DNA of 64,000 bases from Pseudoramibacter alactolyticus (GTDB taxonomy: Bacteria; Bacillota; Clostridia; Eubacteriales; Eubacteriaceae), in the NCBI RefSeq assembly GCF_050908235.1, contig NZ_CP194340.1, one strand, 5' to 3'. The notes under the pieces were generated by a model, which saw only the letters and a list, made by a program, of their open reading frames with translations, was not told the DNA's origin and did no database searches. This document shows, in pieces, positions 9,338 through 18,374 of the stretch. Position 1 is the first letter of the stretch, and each line of letters opens with the position of its first letter. The position numbers and the translations under genes were made by a program.

Positions 9338-9391
9338 AGGGCGGTTTTGACAAAGTAAGGGTAATATACCTTTTTCCTCAAAAATCGCCCT
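9338..9391. repeat. Inverted repeat upstream of the rep-like gene
   Basis: AGGGCG followed by GTTTTGA (9338-9350) pairs, with one bulge, with TCAAAAATCGCCCT (9378-9391). It lies 40 bases before the rep-like start and could be a leader hairpin or a replication-control site of the element. Confidence 0.4.
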
Positions 9392-9430
9392 TTAACTGCG
9401 TAACAAATAAAAAATGAAAGGAGTATCAGC

Positions 9431-10128
9431 ATGGCAGTTTTCAGAGTAGAAAAAAACAAAGGCTATACCGTCATGAGCAATCACCACCTGCGAAACAAAG
9501 AACTGACCCTAAAGGCAAAGGGATTGCTCTCACAGATGCTTTCACTTCCGGAAAACTGGGACTATACCCTTGCCGGACTTTCCCATATCAACAAAGAAAG
9601 TATCGATGCTATTCGTACCGCCGTCTGGGAGCTTGAAAAGGCGGGATATATCAAAAGGTCGCAAGGCAGAGATGAGAAAGGAAAAATGACAGCCATTACC
9701 TACACCATTTATGAACAGCCGCAAAATCCGGTATTGGAAAATCCAATGCAATTAAATAAAGATATACAAAATACGGATCCATCAAAAAAAGAAGAAATAA
9801 ATAAAGATGGATTAAATACCGATTCCATTCCTATCCTTTCCCCTAACCCCTCTCCTTTGAGTGAGCAGCCACTACCGGAAAAGAACGGAAAGGAAGAAAA
9901 AGACGCATACAAAATCTATGAGGAAATCATCAAGGACAATATCGAGTATGAGCACCTCATAAGTGCAAAGCGTCTTGACCGTGATCGCATCGATGAAATT
10001 CTTGACCTCATTCTTGAAACCGTATGTAGCAAAAGAAAAAGAATCTTAATTGCCGGCGATGAATACCCCGCAGAGCTTGTAAAGGCAAAATTCATGAAGC
10101 TTAACAGCGATCATATTGAATTTGTCCT
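9431..10128 (+). pseudogene. Replication-initiator-like protein (helix-turn-helix, DUF6017-like), 3' truncated
   Basis: The first 95 residues, beginning MAVFRVEK, form the winged-helix domain common in plasmid and ICE replication proteins (segments KNKGYTVMSN, LRNKELTLKAKGLLS, EKAGYIKR). A linker follows, then part of a DUF6017-like C-terminal domain (YEEIIKDNIEYEHL, ILDLILETVCSK). At about residue 233 the family resemblance stops. The frame runs on to 10363 only by reading the opposite strand of mobC. An AAAGGAG site precedes the ATG. The protein is therefore a broken remnant created by a deletion. Native function: replication or replisome recruitment of the element. Confidence 0.7.
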
Positions 10129-10357
10129 TTGCTCTCCTTGCAATCTGATTGATATTGACCCCAATTTTTTGAAGCTCTGCCGTCATTTTCTTTATATCGC
10201 TGTGATCGACCTGAATGATATATCCGTCTATCGCCATTTTCCGAAGGTACGCTTCCATATTTCTTGTAGGCACCTGTTTCATTTTTTCTTCAATCAAGCT
10301 GCGTTCTTCTTCCGTCACACGAAATTTAATCTGCACATTTCTTTTTCTGTTATTCAT
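10128..10357 (-). pseudogene. mobC: MobC-like relaxosome protein, 3' truncated
   Basis: Minus-strand frame with a good GGAAAGGAAA ribosome site. The first 77 residues match MobC-type accessory proteins: the ribbon-helix-helix start (QIKFRVTEEERSLIE), the middle AYLRKMAIDGYI and the hallmark GVNINQIARR. After that the sequence is the antisense of the rep-like gene, and the frame runs on to 10046. MobC proteins help the relaxase melt oriT. The relaxase gene that should follow is gone. Confidence 0.68.
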
Positions 10358-10445
10358 AGGTGAATTTCCTTTCCATTTTCATAGAGGGTTTGGGACACTT
10401 CCCAAGGGTCTGCCCCAACAGGCTTTAGCCTGCAAGGGTACAAGC

Positions 10446-10507
10446 AAAATCTCTAACGCTGGAACTGCGAAAAATAGAGATTTTTTACGGAAAGGGTACC
10501 CCTTTCC
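10446..10507. other. Inverted repeats upstream of mobC, possible oriT
   Basis: Two perfect inverted repeats lie upstream of the mobC start: AAAATCTCT/AGAGATTTT (10446-10454 with 10476-10484) and GGAAAGGG/CCCTTTCC (10489-10496 with 10500-10507). Mobilization origins often sit upstream of mobC and carry such repeats. The rest of 10358-10587 holds no gene. The oriT role is inference. Confidence 0.4.
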
Positions 10508-10587
10508 TATGCTTGCTATTCTTCTTATTCCTTAATCTCTATAACAACGGAATTTCACTTTTTGCCAAAGAATACAATAAAAATGTA

Positions 10588-10616
10588 TTGATTTCAAATA
10601 TAACAAGTGCTATAAT
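10588..10616 (+). promoter_or_regulatory. Promoter of the tetR-like gene
   Basis: TTGATT at 10588-10593 and TATAAT at 10611-10616, spacer exactly 17 bp. The -10 overlaps the operator palindrome that follows. Confidence 0.75.
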
Positions 10617-10631
10617 ATAACTAAGTTATAT
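10615..10631. promoter_or_regulatory. TetR-type operator 1
   Basis: Perfect palindrome ATATAACT-A-AGTTATAT, overlapping the end of the -10 hexamer of the tetR promoter. The same core recurs at 11314-11326, in front of the transporter genes. Both are likely binding sites for the TetR protein encoded between them. Confidence 0.7.
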
Positions 10632-10653
10632 TTGAAGAAAGGAGGATGTAAAA

Positions 10654-11292
10654 GTGGCTAATGGTGATTATGAAAAAACACATAAGAAGATATTGGATTG
10701 CGGCAAGAAAATTTTCAAAGAACAAGGCTTTGAAAAAGCTAATTTAAGAGCAATATGCAAATCTGCGGGTGTTACCACCGGTGCTTTTTATGGTCATTTT
10801 GAAGATAAGGAAGCTCTTTTCTCTGAATTAGTAGAGCCAATCGTGAGTCAGATACAAAGCTCTTATGCTATGTATGAAGATAAGAGTTTTGATGTTTATA
10901 AAAGAGAAAATCATATAAAGAAAGAAACTATTTCCAAGATTTTGGAATCAAAAGCACAAGGTGCTATTGAAATGGTTCTATATTTCTTTGAGCATAAAGA
11001 TGTATTTGAATTACTGGTATTTGGTTCTTATGGCACAAAATTTAACAACTTTTTGGATGAGATTATTGAGAAGGAAGATAAAAATCATTTTGAAATTTTG
11101 AGCATGATATATGGAAGAGATCATGTCAATGATGTAATAACTAATAGAGGAATTCACCTAATCAACCATGCATATTTCTATGCCTTATCGGAAGTAGCAG
11201 TTCATTCTAAAAGTAAAGAAGAGGTGAAATTGAATGCAACTTTGATTTCAGAGTTCTTTAATGAGGGATGGAAAAAGATACGAGGAATATAA
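10654..11292 (+). CDS. TetR/AcrR family transcriptional regulator
   Basis: 212 residues, GTG start preceded by AAAGGAGG. The N-terminal helix-turn-helix is clear: KKILDCGKKIFKEQGFEKANLRAIC, with AGVTTGAFYGHFEDKEALF closing the DNA-binding domain near residue 55. The remainder is the helical ligand-binding and dimer domain. It lies between two copies of the same palindrome, so it probably represses itself and the ECF/ABC operon downstream until a ligand is bound. The ligand is unknown; a metal chelate or toxic compound would fit the transporters. Confidence 0.88.
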   Translation: MANGDYEKTHKKILDCGKKIFKEQGFEKANLRAICKSAGVTTGAFYGHFEDKEALFSELVEPIVSQIQSSYAMYEDKSFDVYKRENHIKKETISKILESKAQGAIEMVLYFFEHKDVFELLVFGSYGTKFNNFLDEIIEKEDKNHFEILSMIYGRDHVNDVITNRGIHLINHAYFYALSEVAVHSKSKEEVKLNATLISEFFNEGWKKIRGI

Positions 11293-11313
11293 ACAAATTT
11301 TTTTGCCCAAAAC

Positions 11314-11326
11314 ATAACTAAGTTAT
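11314..11326. promoter_or_regulatory. TetR-type operator 2
   Basis: ATAACT-A-AGTTAT, identical in its 13-bp core to operator 1. It lies 95 bases upstream of the ECF S component. A TTGCCC (11303-11308) followed by an A/T-rich -10-like stretch overlaps it, which suggests a repressed promoter. Confidence 0.65.
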
Positions 11327-11420
11327 ATTTGGGATTACAGAAGACTAAAGACAAAATCGGATATTGTTTCTGCATGAAAACAGAAATATATCATATTGAA
11401 AAATCAAGGAGGAAAACATT

Positions 11421-12017
11421 ATGAATTTAAAAGGTATTGTTAAAATAGCAGTATTTTCTGTTATAGGATTTGTGTTGACAATGGGGTTAGGATTTCTAAC
11501 AGGTTCTTTCGGAATGGTTCCAAGTTTATACTTGTCGTCCGCATTGCCAACAATTATTGTTGCACCAGTCTTTGTGATTATGTGTAAACAGGTCGGACAA
11601 AGAGGTACAGCATTTTTATACTTTCTATTGATGGGAGCTTTCTATGTCCTTATGGGAATGTGGCCGGTAATTGCTGTTTGTGCTATTGCAGGACTTTTGG
11701 CAGAACTTGTAATTGGTAAGAAGGAAAATTATGTGAATAAAAATATGAAGATTGGGGCTGCGTTTGGAGCAGGTATGTTCATATATTCCTTACATGCTAT
11801 GTATTTTATGTTTGTATTTGGTTTAGAAGGACTTACAAAGCAATTCCCTAAAATGTTTACAAAGGATTATGCAACATTCCTTTATAATTTTTACACTCCT
11901 ACAAACATATTGATTTGTCTATTGATTGCGGCTGTCGCATCAGCCATAGGTGCTTATTTCGGAACATATATTTACAATAAATTTTTTAGTGATAGGAAGA
12001 AGAAAAGTGTTTTGTAG
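11421..12017 (+). CDS. MptD-family ECF transporter S component
   Basis: 198 residues with about five or six transmembrane helices. It matches the MptD/Trep_Strep type of small membrane protein that serves as substrate-binding S component of energy-coupling-factor importers. AAGGAGG precedes the ATG. It is followed at once by EcfT-like and double ATPase genes with overlapping ends, so S, T and A units form one operon. Substrate unknown. The downstream ABC pair resembles metal-siderophore importers, so an iron chelate or a similar molecule is one possibility. Confidence 0.75.
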   Translation: MNLKGIVKIAVFSVIGFVLTMGLGFLTGSFGMVPSLYLSSALPTIIVAPVFVIMCKQVGQRGTAFLYFLLMGAFYVLMGMWPVIAVCAIAGLLAELVIGKKENYVNKNMKIGAAFGAGMFIYSLHAMYFMFVFGLEGLTKQFPKMFTKDYATFLYNFYTPTNILICLLIAAVASAIGAYFGTYIYNKFFSDRKKKSVL

Positions 12018-12720
12018 AGATGAAAAAAATAATATAAACGAATACCAACTATCAGACAAAATCAACCCGCTTACTATAGTTGGGTTGATTTTACTATTTT
12101 CAGTTATTCTAACTGTTGGAGAGCAATCACAATATTTATTTTCCCTTATTTTTGTCTTAGGACTATTATTCTTATTTTCTATAAGAAAGGCATTTAGAAC
12201 GATATGTTCATTGCTTATAGTATGGGGGCTTATTTATTTGCTGAAACCCCACTTAGGAAATGTTTTGGTTGGTTCTATATATACAATGCTACTTATAGTG
12301 TTGAAATTTGCTCCACTTTTCATTTTGGGAAGAGTGCTGTCTTCATATAGTTCTTCGCATCTAATTGCTGCATTTAGAAAAATTGGAATTGATGGTGGAA
12401 TAGGTATAGGAATCACAGTGTTTTTTCGTTTTATTCCGGAAATTTCTATTAGGATGAAGGAAATAAACAATGGCATGAAAATTAGAGGATTTAAAGCAAG
12501 TATTTTCAAACCAATTAAAACATTTGAATTATATTTTGTTCCTCTTATGTATAAGTGCATAGATATAAGCGATACCTTAACTTGTTCAATCATATCAAAA
12601 GGTATTGAATATGATGGACAAAAAACAAGTTTTCATGAGGTGAGATTTACATTTATTGATATCGCAATGATGATCGGAGGAATGATTTTGTTGGGGGCGA
12701 GTTTATGGAAAATATTTTAG
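12007..12720 (+). CDS. ECF transporter T component (EcfT-like)
   Basis: 237 residues. GTG at 12007 was chosen as start because AGGAAG sits 7 bases before it; the frame is open further upstream but lies inside the S gene. Hydrophobic segments near residues 20-75 and 90-115 and a C-terminal helix surround a cytoplasmic region with EINNGMKIRGF. That is the Ala/Arg-Gly-type coupling motif of EcfT proteins, which contacts the ATPases. It overlaps the S gene by 11 bases and the ATPase gene by 16. Confidence 0.78.
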   Translation: MFCRDEKNNINEYQLSDKINPLTIVGLILLFSVILTVGEQSQYLFSLIFVLGLLFLFSIRKAFRTICSLLIVWGLIYLLKPHLGNVLVGSIYTMLLIVLKFAPLFILGRVLSSYSSSHLIAAFRKIGIDGGIGIGITVFFRFIPEISIRMKEINNGMKIRGFKASIFKPIKTFELYFVPLMYKCIDISDTLTCSIISKGIEYDGQKTSFHEVRFTFIDIAMMIGGMILLGASLWKIF

Positions 12721-14174
12721 AGGCAGAAATCAAATCCTTTCATTATGGTGAGGATTTGATTTTGAAAGATTTAAAAATGTCTGTAAAGAAAGGCGAAATT
12801 ATAGTCTTAACAGGTCTTTCCGGATGCGGAAAAACGACACTTTTAAGATTACTAAACGGGCTTATTCCGTCATTTTATGACGGTGATTTGGACGGCGAAA
12901 TTAAGATTTTAGGGAAGGATATAACTACATATAAAAAGGGAGAGTTAGCTAAATATATTGGCAATGTATTTCAAAATCCTAAAGATCAATTTTTTTGTGA
13001 TGTAGTTGAAGATGAAATTGCTTTAGTAGGTGAAAATTTAGGCTTAGACAGGGACACTCTAAAAGAAAAAGTTGAAAAAGCAATGGACTTGTTAGGAATA
13101 AACCATATTAGCAAAAAATCCATTTTTAAATTATCAGGGGGAGAAAGGCAAAAGGTAGCCATAGCTGGAACTCTTATCTATGATACGGATATTATTTTTT
13201 TTGATGAGCCATCAAGCAGTCTTGATTACGATAGTATAAAACATTTCAGTGAAATACTTATCAGATTGAAGACGATGGGAAAGACAATAATTATAGCGGA
13301 ACATAGGCTTTATTATTTAAAAGAGATTTTTAGCAGATTGATTTATATAAAAGACGGTACAATATGTGATGTTTTTCCGAATGGTAGTCTTAGCAATGAT
13401 AAATGTAAGGAACTTGAGTTAAGAACGCTTAATGAAAGAGAATTGATATCAGAAAAAGAACCTATTGCTGCTAAAAGCTGTATCAAAGTAAATAAAGCCT
13501 GCATTCATCAAGGTAAAAGAACTTTGATAGAAGAATTAACCTTTGAGCTTGGAGAAAGCGAAATAATGGGAGTGATTGGTTCTAATGGGATTGGAAAAAG
13601 TACCTTGGCAAAAGCATTATGCGGGTTGTCTGAAAAATATTTGGATGTCAGTTATGGACAGAAACAAAGAGAAAGGCTTAGAAATTCATATTGCGTGTTA
13701 CAAGATGTAGATGCTCAGATTTTTTTAGACACCGTAGAAAATGAGTTGATATTTTGTAAAGATAAAAACTCGGAAAGTGATTTAGAAAAAATACGAGAAT
13801 ATCTGAAAGATACAAACCTGTGGCATAAAAAAACTAATCATCCGCAGAAACTATCTGGTGGACAAAAACAACGACTGGCAATTATTACTTCATTTTTATC
13901 CGGTCGTAAGCTGATAATTTTGGATGAACCAACATCAGGTCTTGATTATAAAAGTATGAAAATTATGTCCGATTTAACGACAGAAAAAGCAAAGGAGATT
14001 CCAATTATAATAATTACTCATGACTTAGAGCTGTTATTTAAAACCTGTCATTCCGTCTTAATGCTCGGTGATAATGGTTATAAAAAAATATCTGTAAAGG
14101 GAAATGAAGCGTTAATCATGGATTTTATGGATAAAAAAGGAAATTTATTGAAGGAGGAAAACTATGTTAAATAA
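12705..14174 (+). CDS. ECF transporter ATPase, two fused ABC domains
   Basis: 489 residues with two complete nucleotide-binding domains. Domain 1: Walker A GLSGCGKTT near 39, Q-loop NVFQNPKDQFF, signature LSGGERQK, Walker B IIFFDEPSSSLD. Domain 2: Walker A GSNGIGKST near 290, signature LSGGQKQR, Walker B LIILDEPTSGLD. This is a natural EcfA-EcfA' fusion that would power the S/T pair encoded just upstream. It ends 11 bases inside the next ABC gene. The AT-rich codon use matches the rest of the island. Confidence 0.9.
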   Translation: MENILEAEIKSFHYGEDLILKDLKMSVKKGEIIVLTGLSGCGKTTLLRLLNGLIPSFYDGDLDGEIKILGKDITTYKKGELAKYIGNVFQNPKDQFFCDVVEDEIALVGENLGLDRDTLKEKVEKAMDLLGINHISKKSIFKLSGGERQKVAIAGTLIYDTDIIFFDEPSSSLDYDSIKHFSEILIRLKTMGKTIIIAEHRLYYLKEIFSRLIYIKDGTICDVFPNGSLSNDKCKELELRTLNERELISEKEPIAAKSCIKVNKACIHQGKRTLIEELTFELGESEIMGVIGSNGIGKSTLAKALCGLSEKYLDVSYGQKQRERLRNSYCVLQDVDAQIFLDTVENELIFCKDKNSESDLEKIREYLKDTNLWHKKTNHPQKLSGGQKQRLAIITSFLSGRKLIILDEPTSGLDYKSMKIMSDLTTEKAKEIPIIIITHDLELLFKTCHSVLMLGDNGYKKISVKGNEALIMDFMDKKGNLLKEENYVK

Positions 14175-15954
14175 GGTTTTCGAATATGCCGGTTCGCATA
14201 AAAAATCAATACACTTGGCAAGTTTTATTATGCTTATTAGTGTAATTATGGGTGTGTTACCATTTCTATTTGCATATCAGATTATCAATCCACTTGTTTT
14301 AGGTGAACAATTAGAATTTGAAAGAATTGCTATTTTACTTACAAGTATTTTAGTTTGCTTAGTGCTGCAAGCTGTCTTAGGTGGGATAGGTCTTAATGTC
14401 TCCCATAAAGCAGCATACAACACGTTGCTTGGACTTCGAACATCCTTACAGAAAAAAATGGAAAATCTTCCATTAGGTGTTGTTGAAGAAAAAGGGACAG
14501 GTACAATCAAAAAAATGTTTGTGGATGATATTGGTAGTTTAGAAGTGCTTTTAGCTCATTCACTTCCTGAAGGAATAGCGAACTTAATTGTTCCTATTAT
14601 GGTTTATATTTCAATGGTTTTTATTGACTGGAGATTAGCGTTAATGTCATTAGCTTCTATTCCGATTAGCATTCTTGCAATGATGATTATGTACTCTGTA
14701 GGTATGAAACAAATGGGACCATATTATATGGCAAGCGGAAAAATGAATAATACCATTATTGAGTATGTAAACGGTATGGAAGTTGTAAAAGTATTCAATA
14801 AGCAAACGGAATCTTATGAACGCCTTTCTAAAGATATCAGTAATTACAGAGATTATGCACTCGCTTGGTATAAGACGGCATGGCCATGGATGGCGTTATA
14901 CAGTGCCTTACTTCCATGCACGATTATTTTAACATTGCCTCTTGGTGGTTACTTTGTATATATGGGCTATGCAAGTCTTTCTAACTTGATATTGATATTA
15001 TGTCTTTCTTTAAGTATAGGATTGCCACTGCTGAAAGCTCTTGGATTTTTACCAACTATGCCACAGTTAAATTATAAGATTTCTGCTTTAGAACAAGCCT
15101 TAAATATGGCTCCTTTAAAACAGGGAGAAAATGATTTTAAGGGAACAGGACAAATTGTTTTATATGATAATGTTACCTTTGGCTATCAGTTAAGCAAGAT
15201 GGGAGAAAATGGACAGCCTGAGACCTATATTAAGAATGTTATTCATAATGTTAGTTTTACGGCAAGAGCTGGTGAAAAGACAGCGATTGTTGGCGAATCC
15301 GGTTCGGGAAAAAGTACTTTGGCTAAACTTTTAATTCATTATTATGATGTTTTAGATGGAAGCATAAGCATTGGTGGACAAGACTTACAGGATATAAGAT
15401 TGGAATCACTCAACAAACAAATTTCTTATGTGGCACAAGACCAATATCTATTTAATACCTCGCTTTTAGAAAATATTCGCATTGGTAATTTAGCTGCCAG
15501 TGATGATGAGGTTATAGAAGCAGCTAAAAAAGCACAGTGCATGGAATTCTTAAATAGACTTCCGGATGGGATTTATTCTTTAGCGGGGGAAGCAGGAAAG
15601 ATGCTTTCAGGAGGAGAAAGGCAAAGAATATCATTAGCGAGAGCTATTTTGAAAAATGCTCCGATTGTTGTACTTGATGAAGCAACAGCCTACGCAGATC
15701 CGGAAAATGAAGAAAAAATGGAAGCAGCTATTCGTGAACTTGTAAAAGGAAAAACCTTAATTGTTATTGCACATAAGTTGCCATCTGTTGTAGATGCAGA
15801 TCAGATATTGGTTATGGATCATGGTCATTTAGTTGCGAATGGAAAGCATAAAGATTTATTAGAATCTTCAGCAGAATATCGTAAATTATGGGATGCGACA
15901 CTATTTAGTAAAGCTTGGAAAATCAGCAGAAAGGAAGGTGAAATGAATGTTTAG
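14164..15954 (+). CDS. ABC transporter, fused permease/ATPase half (subunit 1)
   Basis: 596 residues: six transmembrane helices in the first 310, then an ABC domain with Walker A GESGSGKST near 378, signature LSGGERQR and Walker B IVVLDEATAYAD. The gene overlaps the ECF ATPase gene upstream and the second half-transporter downstream. Paired half-transporters of this type following a TetR regulator resemble the IrtAB/YbtPQ group, which despite an exporter fold can import metal-siderophores. Export of a drug or peptide is the alternative. Confidence 0.87.
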   Translation: MLNKVFEYAGSHKKSIHLASFIMLISVIMGVLPFLFAYQIINPLVLGEQLEFERIAILLTSILVCLVLQAVLGGIGLNVSHKAAYNTLLGLRTSLQKKMENLPLGVVEEKGTGTIKKMFVDDIGSLEVLLAHSLPEGIANLIVPIMVYISMVFIDWRLALMSLASIPISILAMMIMYSVGMKQMGPYYMASGKMNNTIIEYVNGMEVVKVFNKQTESYERLSKDISNYRDYALAWYKTAWPWMALYSALLPCTIILTLPLGGYFVYMGYASLSNLILILCLSLSIGLPLLKALGFLPTMPQLNYKISALEQALNMAPLKQGENDFKGTGQIVLYDNVTFGYQLSKMGENGQPETYIKNVIHNVSFTARAGEKTAIVGESGSGKSTLAKLLIHYYDVLDGSISIGGQDLQDIRLESLNKQISYVAQDQYLFNTSLLENIRIGNLAASDDEVIEAAKKAQCMEFLNRLPDGIYSLAGEAGKMLSGGERQRISLARAILKNAPIVVLDEATAYADPENEEKMEAAIRELVKGKTLIVIAHKLPSVVDADQILVMDHGHLVANGKHKDLLESSAEYRKLWDATLFSKAWKISRKEGEMNV

Positions 15955-17692
15955 ACTAATTTCAAGAATTTTAAATTTATCAGGTAAATACAAAAACAGA
16001 ATAAAGTCCGCATTTATATTTGCCTTTGTTGAATCCATATTAAGTAAAATGCCTATATTTATTGCATTTACTGTTTTGATTGGATTTTACGAAAAAACGA
16101 ATACCTCCAAAACTTTTCTATATGTAGGAATAGGACTTGTTTTAGTGGTTTTATTACAAGCGGTGGTTCACTTCTTAAGCGATAAATTACAAAGTGCAGC
16201 TGGCTTTATGATTTTTGCTGATAAAAGAATGGAGCTTGGAAATCATCTTAGAAAGCTCCCTATGGGATATTTTACAGCAGGTAATTTAGGAAAAATAAAT
16301 TCAGTTTTAAGCTCGGATATGGCTTTTATTGAAGAAGTTTCCATGAGTACGATTGCCAATATGATGAGCTATGTATTATCAACTCTTGTACTAACAATAT
16401 TCATGTTTGTTTTAGACTACAGAATTGGATTTATTGCGGTGTTTGTAACATTGGTTGCAACACTGATTGCAAATAGCATGAATAAGATGTCTTTATCGGA
16501 AGCGGCTATTAGACAAGAACAAAGTGAAAAACTAACGGATGCAGTTTTATCATTTGCTGAGGGTATAAGTGTTATTAAAAGCTACAACCTTTTAGGAGAA
16601 AATTCTAAGTCGCTTACAGATAATTTTGTATCTTCAAAGGACACATCTATAAAATTTGAAAATAAAATAACACCATGGACAACAGGTTTAAATATCATTT
16701 ATGGAATTGGTATTACATTTATTTTAGCGGTGGCTTTATATCTTAATTATCAAGGAACTTTGGGACTTCCGTATATGCTTGGGCTTATTTTGTTTGTGTT
16801 TGACTTATTCAGCCCTTTAAAAACACTTTATGGAGAAGCTACAAGGTTTACTGTAATGAACGCTGCTTTGGATCGCATTGAAGAGGTGTTAAATGAAACA
16901 GAATTACAAGATGTAGGAAAAAATCATATTTCAAAATCTGACACATCAGAACCTGAAATTTGTTTTAATCATGTTAAATTTTCTTATGGTGAAAAAGAGG
17001 TCTTACATGATATGAGTTTTGCAATGAATAAGAATACCATGACGGCTTTAGTCGGACAGTCCGGGGGAGGCAAATCTACAGTAGCAAATCTTTTGGCAAG
17101 ATTTTGGGATGTAGACTCCGGTGAAATTTTGATTAGAGGGGTGAATATTAAGGATGTTTCGCTATCTGAATTGATGTCGGAAATTAGTATGGTTTTCCAG
17201 AGAGTGTATTTGTTTCAAGATACGATTTTTAACAATATTGCCATGGGGAAAGAAAATGCGACGAAAGAAGAAGTTATAGAAGCTGCAAAAAAAGCAAGAT
17301 GCTATGATTTTATTATGGCACTTCCTGATGGATTTGACACAATGATTGGAGAAGGCGGAGCAACTCTATCCGGTGGTGAAAAACAAAGAATTTCTATTGC
17401 TCGCTGCATATTAAAAGATGCTCCTATTGTAATTCTTGACGAGGCAACAGCAAGTGTTGATGTGGACAATGAAAGCTATATACAGGAAGCAATCAGTGAA
17501 TTGGTAAAGAATAAAACATTATTAGTTATCGCTCACAGATTAAATACCATTAGAGATGCCGACAATATTATTATAATCAAGGAAGGTAATATCGCAGAGC
17601 AGGGAAATCACGATAAACTGATGTCCTTAAATGGCATTTATAAAGGTATGGTAGAACTGCAAAATAAAAATAATGGTGTAAAAATAATGTAA
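15947..17692 (+). CDS. ABC transporter, fused permease/ATPase half (subunit 2)
   Basis: 581 residues, same architecture as its neighbour: transmembrane domain to about residue 310, then an ABC domain with Walker A GQSGGGKST near 368, signature LSGGEKQR and Walker B IVILDEATASVD. The 8-base overlap with subunit 1 points to a heterodimer. Both ATPase cores look complete, so neither ATP site seems degenerate from these motifs alone. Confidence 0.87.
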   Translation: MFRLISRILNLSGKYKNRIKSAFIFAFVESILSKMPIFIAFTVLIGFYEKTNTSKTFLYVGIGLVLVVLLQAVVHFLSDKLQSAAGFMIFADKRMELGNHLRKLPMGYFTAGNLGKINSVLSSDMAFIEEVSMSTIANMMSYVLSTLVLTIFMFVLDYRIGFIAVFVTLVATLIANSMNKMSLSEAAIRQEQSEKLTDAVLSFAEGISVIKSYNLLGENSKSLTDNFVSSKDTSIKFENKITPWTTGLNIIYGIGITFILAVALYLNYQGTLGLPYMLGLILFVFDLFSPLKTLYGEATRFTVMNAALDRIEEVLNETELQDVGKNHISKSDTSEPEICFNHVKFSYGEKEVLHDMSFAMNKNTMTALVGQSGGGKSTVANLLARFWDVDSGEILIRGVNIKDVSLSELMSEISMVFQRVYLFQDTIFNNIAMGKENATKEEVIEAAKKARCYDFIMALPDGFDTMIGEGGATLSGGEKQRISIARCILKDAPIVILDEATASVDVDNESYIQEAISELVKNKTLLVIAHRLNTIRDADNIIIIKEGNIAEQGNHDKLMSLNGIYKGMVELQNKNNGVKIM

Positions 17693-17723
17693 AAATATAT
17701 TTATAACAAATGGAGGTAAGTAC

Positions 17724-17828
17724 TTGAAGCGTGATATTAGAGAACAATTACTAACAAAAAGACCGATAGATTTACTCTTTCGGCTATCTGTTCTGGTAGT
17801 TATTGGAATGATAGTAATTGGTTTATAA
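17724..17828 (+). pseudogene. MATE transporter N-terminal stub
   Basis: A strong GGAGG site is followed by a TTG start and 34 codons. The peptide (KRDIREQLLTKRPIDLLFRL, then a hydrophobic run) matches the extreme N-terminus of MATE-family efflux proteins and then ends at TAA, where homologues would continue with a first transmembrane helix. It lies directly after the ABC pair, in operon distance. Best read as the stub of a deleted MATE gene belonging to the same cargo module. Confidence 0.5.
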
Positions 17829-17889
17829 ATATTGGTTAGGGAAATAATAGAACTAACAGCAAGAACCGTAGGATAGGTGATTTTATAAA

Positions 17890-18090
17890 ATGAATTATAG
17901 AAAAGATGAAAGACAATGGCTACTCTGTCCTATCTGTAAAAATAAAACGCGGTTGCAAATCAGAAATGATACAGAGTTAAAAAACTTTCCTCTGTTCTGT
18001 CCCAAATGCAAACAGGAAACCTTAATCAATGTAAAACAATTTAATGTATCAGTCATCAAAGAGCCAGATGCAAAGACACAGAGCCGGTGA
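17890..18090 (+). CDS. Cysteine-rich KTR-domain protein of mobile elements
   Basis: 66 residues with two CPxCK-type pairs (CPICKNKTRLQIR and CPKCKQET), giving a zinc-ribbon-like fold, and the KTR tripeptide after the first pair. Small proteins of this kind are common in Tn916-like conjugative elements; their function is unknown. The terminator hairpin that follows overlaps the stop codon. Confidence 0.8.
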   Translation: MNYRKDERQWLLCPICKNKTRLQIRNDTELKNFPLFCPKCKQETLINVKQFNVSVIKEPDAKTQSR

Positions 18091-18130
18091 TTCACAGTTT
18101 ATGAAACTGTAATTACCGGCTTATTTTATT
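18083..18130 (+). terminator. Terminator after the KTR gene
   Basis: GCCGGTGATT (18083-18092) pairs with AATTACCGGC (18111-18120), with an inner ACAGTTT/AAACTGT stem at 18094-18110, followed by the T-rich TTATTTTATT. Confidence 0.75.
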
Positions 18131-18226
18131 AGGGAGAAAGTTAAACACCATGCACATGTTATATAATACTGCCGTTTTCATCTAATGAATAAAGGAGCGG
18201 AAGTTCAAACTTAACCATAGCTTGTG

Positions 18227-18269
18227 AAACACGGCGGTATCAAAGGAGGTATCGTCGTGTTTATTTTTC
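18227..18269 (+). terminator. Stem-loop with U-tract in the island's right part
   Basis: AAACACGGCG (18227-18236) pairs fully, allowing one G-U, with CGTCGTGTTT (18253-18262); TTTATTTTT follows. The loop contains AAAGGAGG and the 3' arm a GTG that opens a 25-codon frame. Either this is a plain terminator or a short leader peptide whose start is sequestered. Confidence 0.5.
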
Positions 18270-18374
18270 GTTATCTTAAAATCTTGTTAAAGGGGATATA
18301 TTCTATTTCCGGGTTTCCGCACTTTTACGGATAACCTGTCAAATCATATTCATATAGCTATCTTTTCATGTTCG

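Noticed and set aside
18257..18334. 25-codon frame starting GTG at 18257 behind AAAGGAGG
   Set aside because: The start lies in the arm of a terminator-like hairpin and the peptide resembles nothing known; kept only as a remark under the hairpin.
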